Source: Agrocybe praecox (taxonomy: Eukaryota; Basidiomycota; Agaricomycetes; Agaricales; Agrocybaceae). Taken from it: a stretch of DNA of 64,000 nucleotides. The position numbers were made by a program, and so were the translations under genes. The DNA lies in the NCBI GenBank assembly GCA_964017145.1, contig OZ024841.1, positions 1,054,001 to 1,118,000 of the forward strand. The letters are read 5' to 3'. Of this stretch, positions 1 through 12,830 are shown one piece after another. The first letter of the stretch is position 1. Every line of letters begins with the position of its first letter. The notes beneath the pieces were generated by a model, which was given only the letters and a program-made list of their open reading frames with translations, was not told the origin of the DNA and did no database searches.

Positions 1-249
1 GAGGCATTTCCCTGGTCTTATTTCCACTTTTCATTTCGACGGAACAGGTCTTCATTCTTGTGCTATATCTTCAATCACATCAACTCGTCTACGCAAGCCA
101 GCGGACCATACCCAGTAAAAAAGAGTTACAACACACACACGGCCCTTTTTCAACCGGACTCCCACTGGCGAGTCGCGACAACGACGAAGAAGAGCGCCAC
201 CGACAACGTACTCCTGTTAGCAGTGGCAAACAAGAAACTTGGGGGAGCA

Positions 250-3200
250 ATGGAGTCAAATACCACCAATGCGAGTAGTACAAGGCCTCAGGCCAACGGC
301 ATTCCATCCACATCGACTTTCTCATTCAAAGCGCCTTTCCCCGTTTCCCCTGCGTCGGCAGCGAGTGTTTCAGCATTAAAGCAACGACGCGTATCTCTCG
401 CTTCTCCATCCTCACCAAGACTCGTCAAGCCGTTCAGTTTCAGAGACGAAATGGGACTTCAGACAGGCGAAGCGCCTCCTACACCCTCGACTTCGACTTC
501 TGTGCCAGAGAAGAAAGGCAAAATGCGCAAAATCGATACGAGTCAGAACAGCGATGATTCGCCACCACCTATGTCAGAGAAGAAACCGCGAAAGAAATGG
601 TCCTCTGAGGAGACCCAAATGTTAGTTGAGGGATGCCAGATTGTACGTTAAGTCCCCTCCCTCCCTCTTATATGGCATGTCTTTCAATGAACTGATCATG
701 GGTTGTGGGTTATGAAGCACGGGGTTGGGAATTGGAAGACTATCTTGCAGGACCCTGATCTCAAATTCCATGATCGCTCAGCAGTGGATCTTAAAGATAG
801 GCATGTTCTTTGTCTCTTGGTAAAATGGTAACCACATGTTTTCAGCATGCTGATGCCTTGCGTTTTTCTATTTCGCCAGGTTCCGGACATACTTCCCAGA
901 CGCATACAAGAAACATTACCCAAATGCTCGCACACATCTTTCGAGCAAGATACGCTCGACGTTTGCCGATGGTACCTCGTTGTTTGAAAAGACTCGAAGC
1001 AAGCGACGGCGTCCATTCACTGAAGCGGAAGACCGCGCTCTCAAAGCAGGCTACGAGAAGCATGGAACTACATGGGCTACCATTGTTAAGGACCCCATCT
1101 TCCAAGAACAGAATAGACGGTCAACGGACCTGAGAGACAGGTTCCGTAATGCGTTCCCACTTTTATACCAGGCTGCAGGTTACAAACCACGTACAGCTTC
1201 AAAGAAGAAAGTTGAAGGCCCGGTTAGGGCGGCGGATGACCAGTTGTCTACCACTGCTGGACCCGTTCGTAGTCGTCGAAGGGCACAGAGTAGTAGCCAG
1301 GGCCTCTTAAGAGGCGGTACAAAGAGTGTACCTCAAAGCACGGCACCATCTGAAGATGAAGAAAGTTCCGGAGAAGAAGATGGCGACGCAACTTATTCAT
1401 TCAAGTCGCCGATAACGCCAGTGTTTGTGGACAGCACACATAATTTTAGGCACCTGAAGAGAGCTTCCGTGTCTCTGGCGAACCATAACGCTCCTGCAAC
1501 CAATTCCTCACCAGCGCAGGAGTCTTCAAACAACGAGAATGACAATTCTGCAGCAGATGGAGACGATGATATGGAGCTTGTCGTCGATACTAGTGCCCTT
1601 GATATTCCCGATTTCCTGCCTAATAATACGCATTCGGATATGGAAACTTGGTCTTCTTCGGGACTCAATACTCCAACCCACTCTTCCACGGCTGCATGGT
1701 CCACAGCTGCAGCTTCTCCAACGTCAAGTCATGTATCAGATTTTTTCATGAGCAATAGCTCAGGTGCTCACACCGATGCGTCGACCTCGTCCTCACCGTT
1801 CATCGAACGCCGCAACGATGTCCTGGGGAATAACTTTGGCATGATCGGGAAGAGCGCTTGGGGTACCCAAGACTGGTTCTCCTCCAATCCGCGGCTGGAG
1901 AACAGCAGAAACACCACATCATCCTCGTCCTTTGTCGATGCCAACTTTTCGCCAGCTTCGCCCTTTACGTACCATCCGCATCTCAACCACGGAGTACTGG
2001 ATCGTTATGACCTCTTCCCACCGTCCATGCCCGAGGGAAATTCCTCAGAGATCGGGTATGGCGATTCCCATTTCTCTGATGAACTGGGAGGAGCTCCAGG
2101 ATCCAATTCAGCCAGCTCGGGCGGTACTGGGTTTAAAGGATATCACTCGCCCTTTGCTGGAGATCTCATTTCGGGTACTGGCTCTAGAATGCATCAGAAT
2201 TCATTCAGTTCCGCAATGTCTCTCGCTTCGCTGCCGACCATTTATGGATCGTCATTTAGCTCAGGCTTTGCGACCACTACTAGCAGTATGGGCCTAGGTT
2301 TGGAGAACATTCCCGAGAACGCGAGCATACATCCTATGCAGTTGCATGCGCATTCATTGTCGATCGAGGAGCTCGGACTGACCTCTATCTCGTTGGACGA
2401 CCAAGGTGAATCTGTATCTGTCTCGTCGTCTTCTGGAGGTTTGCACCAGAACCCCGGAGACGCGATGGATGAAAGCGAGGTGGAGGGTCGGAACCTAATA
2501 TCCATGACATATGGTTTACACCGTTCGCCCGAGAAGCAGCAGCACAAGCAAGAGGATGACGATTTGGACGACGACATAAACAGTTCTTTCCACTCTGATA
2601 CATTTGGTCTTGATGATTTGGTTGACATGAATGAGCTGCATGCCACTCCACCTGCTACACCTATCTTGACGCAGCCTCGCCCTATGAGACGTTCTTCTGG
2701 GGGCACAATGCTACATAACTTTGACAACACGAGCATGAGCATGATGGGTCATGCTCGGTCTATTTCGGTACCGCCTTCCGAGGCCAGAAATGGTAACAAT
2801 GCTCTTGGGATGTCGATGTCGATGGACGATGTCGGGTTGCATATGCATAATCACTCTGGGATTCACCACGAGATGAATGCGCACGCAGCAGGCAGGAACC
2901 TACAAGCCCTGTTCAGCGCAAACTTTGCTGCATCTAATTCCTCCTCCATAAACCTTAACGCCCACCAGCACCAGCATAGTTCACCTATGGGCAATGGTAG
3001 CGGTGTTCATTCTCCAATGTCACCGCTGTCACCGATACTTCGTCACCAGCAACAGCAACAGACCCTCCAGCCTACCACGGTCTTCCCGGGCAATCTCATG
3101 CTCTCTCCTTCGTCGCCACAAGCGCTCGGATCTCCTAGCTCTGCAGACCTCCATCACCTAAGCTATCTTCAAATGAACGATAACCCCAACAACGACCTGT

Positions 3201-3910
3201 GGCGCAACGCGCAGTTCAACAACGTGTTGGGCGATCACTCGTATAGTACCGTTCCTTACCTCGATCTGCACTATCATATTTTCGGGAACCATCATGGGCT
3301 AGCACTAGACGGTACGCTAGACGATCACTCCGAAGCAAGACAAGGGCAAGCTCTTGACCTCGCACAGTCCGCAGTGCTGGCGTCATCTGCTCTGGGCATG
3401 TCCCTGAATTCTGGGTCTGCCATGAATTTAGGTTTGCCGCTGAAAGGCTTCGACCCATCGCCTTCAACGCCTGTTGGTACGATCAGAAATCAATCGTCGA
3501 TAGCTACCATCCGACAGAGCTTGAGCTCTTATAATCCTTTCTCTTCTTTCGGACGTGAAAAGTCCGCGCAACAACAGCCTTCTTTCGGTGTCAATCCTGC
3601 GGCGCTCACTGGCAACTCTGCTCCTACTACTTTGCATGCTGACACGAACTCGTCGTCGTCATCGTCAAGAACGCGGAGTAATGATGGTGGCGGGGGTGGA
3701 CAGCAACAACAAGCTGCTTCCCGCAGTTCTCGCGAGCGAAGTAATGACACGGGTACAATTCGTCAAAACAAATCTCTTGCTCAAAGTGGCGCGACTGTAA
3801 GCAGGTCAATGAGCCACCATCGTGGGCAGAGCGCGGTGTGTCCTCAAGACCTGGTGTTACGCAACGACAACAAGCGCAAACGCGCTAGCTGGGATGGGGG
3901 GTTGGTGTAA
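250..3910 (+). CDS. Double-Myb telobox DNA-binding protein (Tay1/Teb1-like)
   Basis: Predicted nuclear DNA-binding protein of 1168 residues, exons 250-642, 718-800 and 880-3910. The start is the first ATG in the frame that reaches the first Myb helix. Two Myb/SANT repeats are visible at about residues 115-165 and 203-250. Each ends in a telobox-like helix (VDLKDRFR at 154-161; TDLRDRFRN in the second). Two telobox Myb repeats are known from fungal double-stranded telomere-repeat or promoter-binding proteins such as Tay1 of Yarrowia and Ustilago and Teb1 of fission yeast. The remaining 900 residues are Ser/Asn/His/Gln-rich and probably disordered, as in transcriptional regulators. Intron 1 is GT-AG. 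Intron 2 (801-879) begins GCATGT and ends CAG, so it needs a GC donor to keep VDLKD-RFR in frame. A general Myb regulator is the alternative. The family is well supported; telomere binding is inference. Confidence 0.85.
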
Positions 3911-4550
3911 CTTCGGTACTCATCTTATGGGTTTTCCTTTCCTCCTTTGAAATCCCTTTTTACAAATAATATTCTTCGGAGACTGTTTCTTCATATTTTC
4001 CATGCTTTTTTTTTTCTCGCTTTTTTTTTTTTACCGCTATCTCTCTCTCTCTCCACTCTCTATCTCTATACGTCCTACCTATTTTTCAGTCTTCCTGGAA
4101 TTGCCTTCTTTTTCTTCTTTATTACATCCTTGAATTATGTCCCTTTACTTTTTATGCTTTGAAGATGCGGCCTGGCATCAAGCCTCTTTATCTTCCTTTC
4201 CAAGTTTTTATTGATTTCTGTCCTTTGACTGCGAAACCATTACAACTACCCGCGTTACATATCATCAACGACCTCTCGCCGACTCCAACTAACACACGTA
4301 TACATTTTCTATTCATACTCGTCCATTTTGACTCCTCGCTTTCTCTTTCCTTGTAAATGCCTTTGATTGAAGTTTACTTTTTACTACCAGCTGTACATAT
4401 CCTTTTTCTCTCGGATCCTTTTCTCCTCCTTTGAATTTCTCTTCCAATTAATACGTTTACAATACAATATCTAGCCCAATAATCAGATGTCCATTCTATA
4501 AAGATACCGCTTCATAAGAATCCACTGGAGCAAAGTGAAGAGTTGTGGAC
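3911..4550. other. Intergenic, CT-rich 3' flank
   Basis: This is the gap between convergent genes. It is strongly pyrimidine-rich on the plus strand (runs of T and CT around 4005-4110), as expected of the 3' flank of the Myb gene. No supported coding region was seen. Confidence 0.6.
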
Positions 4551-6314
<1,764 letters not shown>

Positions 6315-7187
6315 TGTGTTGACTATTATCGATAATGGGTTATAAGATGAAAGGTGTGTTTATGCGAAAGATAGAAGGGACATGGCCAATTTATAGTCAT
6401 CATACCCTATGAGATCATTGAATGATCAGTGTGACATCATTCATTGATCAGTTCTCCATGTAATTCTCTTTTTTTGGCTTGTGTAGTCGTCTTCCCCCAT
6501 CGCGGGTCAGCGGCACACAAGGTCATTTTGATCCGGCCACCGCTTATCTCCGGCGTTAAGCGCTCGCGCTCAAGCTTCGCGAGTAAGCAGTTCAGTGGCA
6601 ACTTTGGAGGGTTCGTCGAAGTCAAGTTTCGTCATGGCACATGTTGATATCCTTATAGACGTGAAACAAATTTTACCAGAGTACGTGTCCCCTTGACATG
6701 CATACATGGAGATTCTTCTTCCTCGGCATGTCCGTCGGCTTCGCTTCTAGACTGACTTTCAACTTGGCAGATTTCACTGTCAGATATTTCTATCACCAGA
6801 GAAAAATGTCAAAGCGTATGTAGCTGCGTCTTTCAACCGATACTAAAGCACTATCTTATTACACGTGTCCGCTAAATCCTTTACCTCAGCCTAACCTCGT
6901 GATATTAGAACTAAAGTAGCTTGGTATTTCTCTTTAGACCTTCAGCAGGCCGACGGGGCGCGTTCTAGAATCAATATAGAAGCGTGCGCCATCTAAAAAG
7001 TTAGGATGATATGACAATAATATGACATTCTTCTTTTTCTATCCACAGAATTTTCGAACGACTTATGAGAAGGATTCTATGAGATGGGTGGGGTATAAAA
7101 CCCTTAACCATCCATCCTCAAACATTCAGTTCACTATTCACAGAACACTTCCCCAATAACCCAAAGCATCTAATCCACATTCCAAAA
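6315..7187. other. Intergenic region between divergent genes
   Basis: The gap separates the divergently read dehydrogenase and the secreted-protein gene. Short open frames on both strands overlap each other and show no family motif. The only recognisable site is the TATA box listed separately. Confidence 0.5.
7094..7100 (+). promoter_or_regulatory. TATA box of the secreted-protein gene
   Basis: TATAAAA lies 94 bp upstream of the ATG at 7188, in a short pyrimidine-rich leader. Strong TATA promoters are typical of highly or conditionally expressed fungal secreted-protein genes; expression itself is inference. Confidence 0.6.
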
Positions 7188-7973
7188 ATGAAACATATCT
7201 TCTTCATCACTTTACCCGTTCTCCTTGCATCCATTTCTCTCGCTGCTCCAGCTCCAGGAGAAGCGGGTCAGTCCTATGGTCCATCGAGACAGTATGGCCC
7301 CGGTCAATACGGTTACAACAAATACGGTCCAAGCCAATACGGACCAAAACAATACCGTCGCGCTGTTGAGAGTGTCGACGCCCAAGACACCAAAGAAACT
7401 GGAGCTGGATACGGCGGTTACGGAGGATACGGCGGTTACTATCGACGCGATGTAGCTACATCCAATGCGGCCGATGCTTCAAACTGGGGAGAAGGATATG
7501 GAGGATACGGAAGGTATGGCTGGAAGCGAAGCGAAGATACCTCTGACAATGAAAAATGGGGAGGGTATGGTGGAGGGTACGGAGGCTATGGCTGGAAGCG
7601 CAGCGAAGACGCCTCTGAAAATGAAAAATGGGGAGGGTACGGTGGAGGGTACGGTGGCCACGGAGGGTACTGGAGGCGTTCCGACCAGACTGTTGACACA
7701 GCTAAAACGGTAAACGGAGACGGAGGAGGATGGATCCCTGCAATTGAGGGAGGGAATGGAGGATGGGGAGGAAACGTTGGGGGAGGAAACTGGAGGTCTT
7801 ATCGACGTGGGGAAAACCTTGTAGTTAAGCCAGCGTGCGTAAAGTTTTCCTTCTTTTATCGCATTGAGAACTGACTTTGCCTGAATCTTTATAGCCACAA
7901 GGCACCCGACAATACTGATGATAACGATGACGACAACGACAAGAGGGACCACATCGAGGACGACAAAAACTGA
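7188..7973 (+). CDS. Small secreted Gly/Tyr-rich protein with repeated dibasic (KEX2-type) sites
   Basis: Exons 7188-7834 and 7895-7973 give 241 residues; the intron is 60 bp with a GTGCGT donor. The start has a clear signal peptide (MKHIFFITLPVLLASISLA, cleavage near residue 20, then APAPGE). The mature part is a periodic series in which an acidic spacer is followed by a Gly-Tyr block, an aromatic residue and a basic pair. Pairs RR or KR sit at residues 57-58, 86-87, 113-114, 137-138, 163-164 and 206-207, and each follows Tyr or Trp. Two central units (SED-T/A-S...NEKWGGYGGGYGG) are almost identical. This is the layout of fungal KEX2-processed repeat proteins, which release several peptides in the Golgi. 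The C-terminal exon is very Asp-rich. An alternative donor (GTAAAG) would give a shorter tail. No relative of known function was recognised. Confidence 0.8.
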
Positions 7974-8565
7974 AAATTTTGATATAAGTGGCTGTCATAC
8001 CAGCTAGTATAGTGTTTCTAGCCTAGATCAAATTTTCATCGTCTCTTTACTATCTGACGTAGAACATTGTGCATACCGGTATGCGTATATAATATTAAAT
8101 AAATAAAACTTTCGCTTGCGAAATGTGCATGTGCGTTTATTTCTGACGATGGAGCCAAAAAAAAACAAGAGAAGAAACAAAAGACGCTTTAAGTTTAGGA
8201 CTTGCGACCCAGAAAGTTTCTGAATATTTCCGTGTCAATTGTCCGTTTCCTTGGACTATTCAACTTGGCAAGATTTTTATGTACCGGCGCCGGCAAAGAA
8301 GAACAGTGCTCGGCAACTGGGACCCTCCGATTGATGGCCGATGCGGCTCGTATGACGGCTTCCAGCTTCGAAACCGTGGAAATGCTGACAAAAACTTTGG
8401 GAGGACCAACTATCCGATTACTTACATGGCAAACTAGGCTATCCTTCACAAATTACCGCTTCCCAATTGCTTCCCAAACACAATTCGACGATGATCCAAT
8501 GCCTGTAAATCAAGTTCTGCTTTATCACAAGAGCCACATCGTCTGACTCACGGTATCATAGTGTA
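7974..8565. other. Intergenic region
   Basis: A polyadenylation-like AATAAATAAA stretch lies near 8096, after the secreted-protein gene. Between 8195 and 8546 there are overlapping open frames on both strands (84 codons minus, 114 codons plus). Neither has a recognisable domain, and neither can be called a gene. Confidence 0.5.
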
Positions 8566-9925
8566 ATGGTCAACGGAGAAGATGAACGAAGTCAAACTCG
8601 ACAGCGCGACGAGCTTGCTCTTCCTGTAGAGTTGTGGGAAATTATCATATTTGAACTCGACGGTGACGAGGACGCCCTGAAGCAGTGCGCTCTTACGTGT
8701 ACGCTGTTCACTCCAATGAGTCAAAGGCTCCTCTTCAAGCACGTCGAGGTCGACTTTGTATCTGATTCTGCCAACAAATTCGTTGCAATTTTAGCAAATT
8801 CTACTCAAATTTGCAAATACGCTAAATGGCTCTCTTTGAGCGGTGGTTTATTATGGCCTCAACTTCGGCCGTCTGTCATCGCACAGAATACAACAGAACG
8901 AATACTTGGGATGCTCAATTTAACCGAACTCGAAATTTCCACCCTGGGATACAACCATGACGTTCAATTTTCGACTTTGCGACCTTCTTTGCAGCAAGGA
9001 ATTATTGAAACATGTCGAACGCTCGATACTTTGATCTTGAAGGACCTTTTAGACGTGTCCTATGCGATTTTGGAAAACATCCAGACTGTCAAAACGTTCA
9101 AGTTGCACAACGTGGTTTTTGGCGTGGGTGAAATTTTTGACGGCTGGGACCCATCCGTTTTATCCAACATAACTATAAATCCTTCTTCTTCTCAACTTCG
9201 AGATTTGACAATATCGGATGTCTTTCGAATGTGGGGAAAATCAACCTATCCCTTTTCAAAACACCTAGTACATCACGGTCTTGATTTGCGATGTTTGGAG
9301 TCTTTAACGATCAATATGGATTGTGAAAGCATGTTGATAGATTCTTCCGATTTCCATGCAGTGACAAGGATGATTAAAGATTGTAAAATGACATTGAGGG
9401 TCCTCGACCTTACCGTACCGACAAGTTGTAAGATCCCCTTTCTTCTCATACTCATGTTTATTTATTCACTGAGCTTGCTTTTCTTCTTCCTTAGCAAAAG
9501 TTGTCTTTCCTAATAACAAGGCAATCTTTGACATATCGACTATGCCATTACTGGAAGAACTCTCGCTAACTGGGGCGATGTGGGATTCTGAAGCGGGCCA
9601 AAACGGGAGACCTATCAGCCAACGCTGGTTATCAAAGCACCTCGAAATGATCCCAACCTCGAGGTATCTCAAATCGATCAAACTGCACTCGATAATTAAA
9701 AGGACGTGGGCTATTGCTGAATCGGATTTCGATGAGCAGGGCCTGAAATACTTTGAAGACCTTATTCTGACTAAAGTCATCAGACAAACGTCCCGCCTAT
9801 CAATCAAATTTACTGTGGAGAGCTCTAACATCAATTCGAACGTTTTCGTTAAACCTATGCTACAGAGGTGCTTTCCGACTATGTGGGAGGAATCTCTCAT
9901 CGAATATGTGTTAATACGATTCTAG
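8566..9925 (+). CDS. F-box protein
   Basis: Exons 8566-9427 and 9495-9925 (67-bp intron, GTAAGA donor) give 430 residues. An F-box motif occupies residues about 16-55: LALPVELWEIIIFEL, then a conserved Cys-rich helix (QCALTCTLFTPMSQRLLFKHV). F-box proteins join substrates to SCF ubiquitin ligases through Skp1. The rest is Leu-rich (repeated LRDLTIS / LTELEIS / LRVLDL strands), as in the large F-box plus irregular leucine-rich-repeat family expanded in mushrooms. The second exon follows in frame (VVFPNNKAIFDISTMPLLEELSLTG), so the gene looks intact. Its substrate is unknown. Confidence 0.85.
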
Positions 9926-10212
9926 ATGGCGCTTCATGAACTCGGTTTCGATTCTACTTACATATCTTTTTTCGTTTCATTTTCTAACGGTCCGACATTG
10001 AATGGGAATACTTTCACATTCTCACTATATCATCAACCACGGTTTTATTTTTACTATATCAACACAGTTCACAATGATCGAAACAGTAGAAGTCGACGGT
10101 CCCGCACGTGAATCCTCTCAAGAAATTACATTTTCGCTATAGGAGACGATGAAATACGTGTTGGTACTCAGCAGCTTTGCTCAAAGGAGTAATATAAAAT
10201 TATCTCACCCTC

Positions 10213-12165
10213 TCAGATTACACCGAGACCAAGGCCCCCACCACCTTGAAGAGCGGCATTGAGTCCGGTAGATAAACCGCCGAGGAGTCCACCACCACCA
10301 CCTGCGCCTAGACCTGCACCTAAGCCTGCACCAGCATTTACACCAGCGTTGGCACCTAAGCCGGCAGATGGGACTACGCCAACGCCACCGCTAGTGCCAA
10401 TGCCTGCATTTGCACCAAGATTGGGGTTTACTCCTCCTAGTTCAGGGTTGATGCCAGCGCCAGCGCCCACACCGGCGCCTGAGCCATTGACGCCTACACC
10501 TGCTCCGGGGCTCACACCGAGGCCTGCACCTACACCGGGGCCAGACCCCACGTCAACACCAACCCCCAAACCCGCTCCAGGGCTCACACCGGGGCCTGCA
10601 CCTACACCCACTCCTGGAATAAAACCAGGGCTGGCACCTACACCCCCATTTCCGCCGAGTCCTGGGTTTGCATTCAGATTTCCATTGAAATTAGCGCCAC
10701 CTCCTGGGTTGACACCAGCGTTGACACCCAGTCCTCCATTTGCGCCTACTGCTGGGTTGACACCAGCGTTAATACCCAGTCCTCCATTTGCGGTTAATGC
10801 TGGATTTGCATTCAGATTTGCGTTGACACCGACACCAGCTCCGGGACCAGTACTAGCACCGAAGCTGGGATTGACACCTGTAGCCACGCCAGCACCACCG
10901 CCGATAGGTCCGCCAATGACATTAGCGCCCGCATCCAAGCCGCCAGTTCCCACAGGGCTCAGCCCTACTCCGACGCCAACTCCTGGACCTCCTCCTGCAA
11001 GTAGATTCGCGCCAAGACCTATGCTGGGTGATACACCACCACCTCTGAGACCTACGCCAACTCCTGGACCTCCTCCTGCATGTAGATTCGTGCCGGGACC
11101 TACGCCGGGTGGTGTACCACCACCTCCGAAATTATTAGCGCCCATATCTGGTACACCGGCTTCGAGTCCTCCAGAGCCGATGCTTGCATATATGCCTGGA
11201 CCGGCGCCTGCGAACAAAAGCGAGTCACCGAGGTCTGCGTATGCGCTGCTCGGGCCAGTGCCAGCACCTGAGGCCGTACCTGCGCCGTCAACGAGGGCAG
11301 TGCCCCTGGCCAACTTGACGCTAGGATTTACGTTAACGTTTGCGCCGAATCCGGGCGCGATGCGTGGGTCTTGAGTCACACCAACACCAACGCCAACACC
11401 AACTCCAGGAGCGCCAATACCGTTACCACTTGGATAGGCAGCGACGCCAGCTCCGGGAGCACCAGAACCGGCTGTAGGACCAGCACCGACGCCAGCACCG
11501 GGAGCTCCATAACCGACTGTAGGAGTAACACCGACACTAGCACCGGGAGCTGCATAACCAACTGTAGGAGCGATGTTGACGCTAGCACTGGGAGCTCCAT
11601 AACCAACTGCAGGAGCAACGTTGACGCCAGCACTGGGAGCTCCATAACCAACTGCAGGACCGAAGCTGACGCCAGCACTGGGCAAGCCAACACCAAGGCC
11701 AATTGCAGGACCGACGCCTGCTCCATAGTATGGGTCGCCGCCACCATACGCATTATAATAAACAGGAGCAGGGGGTAACACGCCATACGGAGGCGGTCCA
11801 TAATTATAATTACTATAGCCATACGGGCGGTAGTGACGATGATGACGATGACGGTGGCCGTGGCCGTGGTGGTGGCCATGACGGTGGTGGCCGTGACGTT
11901 TGCGGGCTGCATCTTCCTGCACGTCGGCGGAGTCGGAAGAGTCAGCAGACTCGGTTGAGTCGGCCAAGTCTGCAGAATCTGCTGAGTTGGTGGAAGCAGA
12001 GATATCGATGGAGCGACGCCAGCCTCCATATCTACCCCAACCATCTTTACCCCAGGTTTTAGCATGAGCTACATCATGCTCTGGAGTAGGTGCTGGTGCT
12101 GCAAGCGTTGAAGAGAGATATAGAAAGAACGAGAGAGATAAGAAGATGGACCGGATGAATGCCAT
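10213..12165 (-). CDS. Large secreted Gly/Ala/Val-rich repeat protein with His-rich segment
   Basis: Single-exon frame of 650 residues starting at the ATG at 12165. A signal peptide (FLSLSFFLYLSSTLA, then APAPTPEH) is followed by a short segment ending YGGWRRS. This resembles the aromatic-plus-dibasic sites of the secreted protein at 7188. Next come an acidic Ser/Ala/Asp stretch, AARKR, and a dense His/Arg block (about residues 90-115) that could bind metal ions. A Tyr/Pro region follows, and then roughly 450 residues of imperfect repeats. These include 15-residue units of the VGYGAPSAGVNVAPA kind and later GVNPxxGANGGLGVNA and GGGPGVGVG units. The composition recalls elastin-like or cell-wall structural proteins. 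Function is unknown. The long open frame on the opposite strand is a Pro-rich shadow of these repeats. Confidence 0.75.
   Translation of the reverse strand: MAFIRSIFLSLSFFLYLSSTLAAPAPTPEHDVAHAKTWGKDGWGRYGGWRRSIDISASTNSADSADLADSTESADSSDSADVQEDAARKRHGHHRHGHHHGHGHRHRHHRHYRPYGYSNYNYGPPPYGVLPPAPVYYNAYGGGDPYYGAGVGPAIGLGVGLPSAGVSFGPAVGYGAPSAGVNVAPAVGYGAPSASVNIAPTVGYAAPGASVGVTPTVGYGAPGAGVGAGPTAGSGAPGAGVAAYPSGNGIGAPGVGVGVGVGVTQDPRIAPGFGANVNVNPSVKLARGTALVDGAGTASGAGTGPSSAYADLGDSLLFAGAGPGIYASIGSGGLEAGVPDMGANNFGGGGTPPGVGPGTNLHAGGGPGVGVGLRGGGVSPSIGLGANLLAGGGPGVGVGVGLSPVGTGGLDAGANVIGGPIGGGAGVATGVNPSFGASTGPGAGVGVNANLNANPALTANGGLGINAGVNPAVGANGGLGVNAGVNPGGGANFNGNLNANPGLGGNGGVGASPGFIPGVGVGAGPGVSPGAGLGVGVDVGSGPGVGAGLGVSPGAGVGVNGSGAGVGAGAGINPELGGVNPNLGANAGIGTSGGVGVVPSAGLGANAGVNAGAGLGAGLGAGGGGGLLGGLSTGLNAALQGGGGLGLGVI
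11420..11700 (-). repeat. 45-bp coding tandem repeat
   Basis: About six imperfect 45-bp units inside the secreted Gly-rich gene encode 15-residue repeats (VGYGAPSAGVNVAPA type). Unit sequence varies at the DNA level mostly at third positions and at a few Ala/Val/Ser codons, so the repeat has been kept as protein. Confidence 0.75.
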
Positions 12166-12830
12166 TTTTTTGCTACTTGGAGAGCAACGATACTGGCGTT
12201 TCTGATTTTCGAATTCGTTGCCCGGAGACAGTCCTTTTAATCCTTTTATATTTCTTGTTAGCGCACATAGCGCATCTAGCAGAGAATTATCGGCCGCAAT
12301 CTGGCCAATAGAGAATCGAAGTTAATGTGCGTGTCCACTATTTTCAATAAGAGAGAGAAATATGCACTTACATAGGGTTTATTAGTCTTGAATAAAGTCT
12401 TAGATCTTGTCTAGAACCGTGAATATTAGGCGTGCAGTAAGCAGCACTATCACTAGACTTGGCCGAGCAAGCACCATAGTAAAGTTATCGTCGGTTTTAG
12501 GTTAAAAAGTCAATAGAGCCGGTAAAGGGGAGAAAATTAGGACTTCACCAAAACCCATATCACGTCGAGGACACGGCGCGCCTACGTAATTAGGAGACGC
12601 GTCAGGTCACATGTAGGGGCCAATGACATCATCTCGATATGTACCATCGCCATTGGAGTATTCAGAATATGGAGCGCAAAAGCGCATAAATTGAAACCTC
12701 GAATCTATGTGCGAGCCACAAGTCGCAAATAAAGGAACGACTTTCACCTTCCAATAACGAATAAAGACACCAGTGCAACCGCCGTACTTCTCATCACCAC
12801 CACTACCCCACATACTTACACACGCGCACC
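12166..12830. other. Intergenic region between divergent genes, with TATA box
   Basis: On the minus strand an ATATAAAAG sequence (about 12240-12250) lies roughly 80 bp upstream of the ATG at 12165 and is a likely TATA box for the secreted repeat protein. No coding sequence could be supported in the rest; the minus-strand frame at 12607-12903 overlaps the next gene and has no motif. Confidence 0.5.

Noticed and set aside
8195..8546. Opposing frames of 84 (minus) and 114 (plus) codons
   Set aside because: They overlap each other, have no family motif and no convincing start context.
10259..11374. 371-codon Pro/Ala-rich frame on the plus strand
   Set aside because: It is the antisense of the secreted Gly-rich repeat gene; GC-rich repeats open the opposite strand, and the minus frame has the signal peptide and TATA box.
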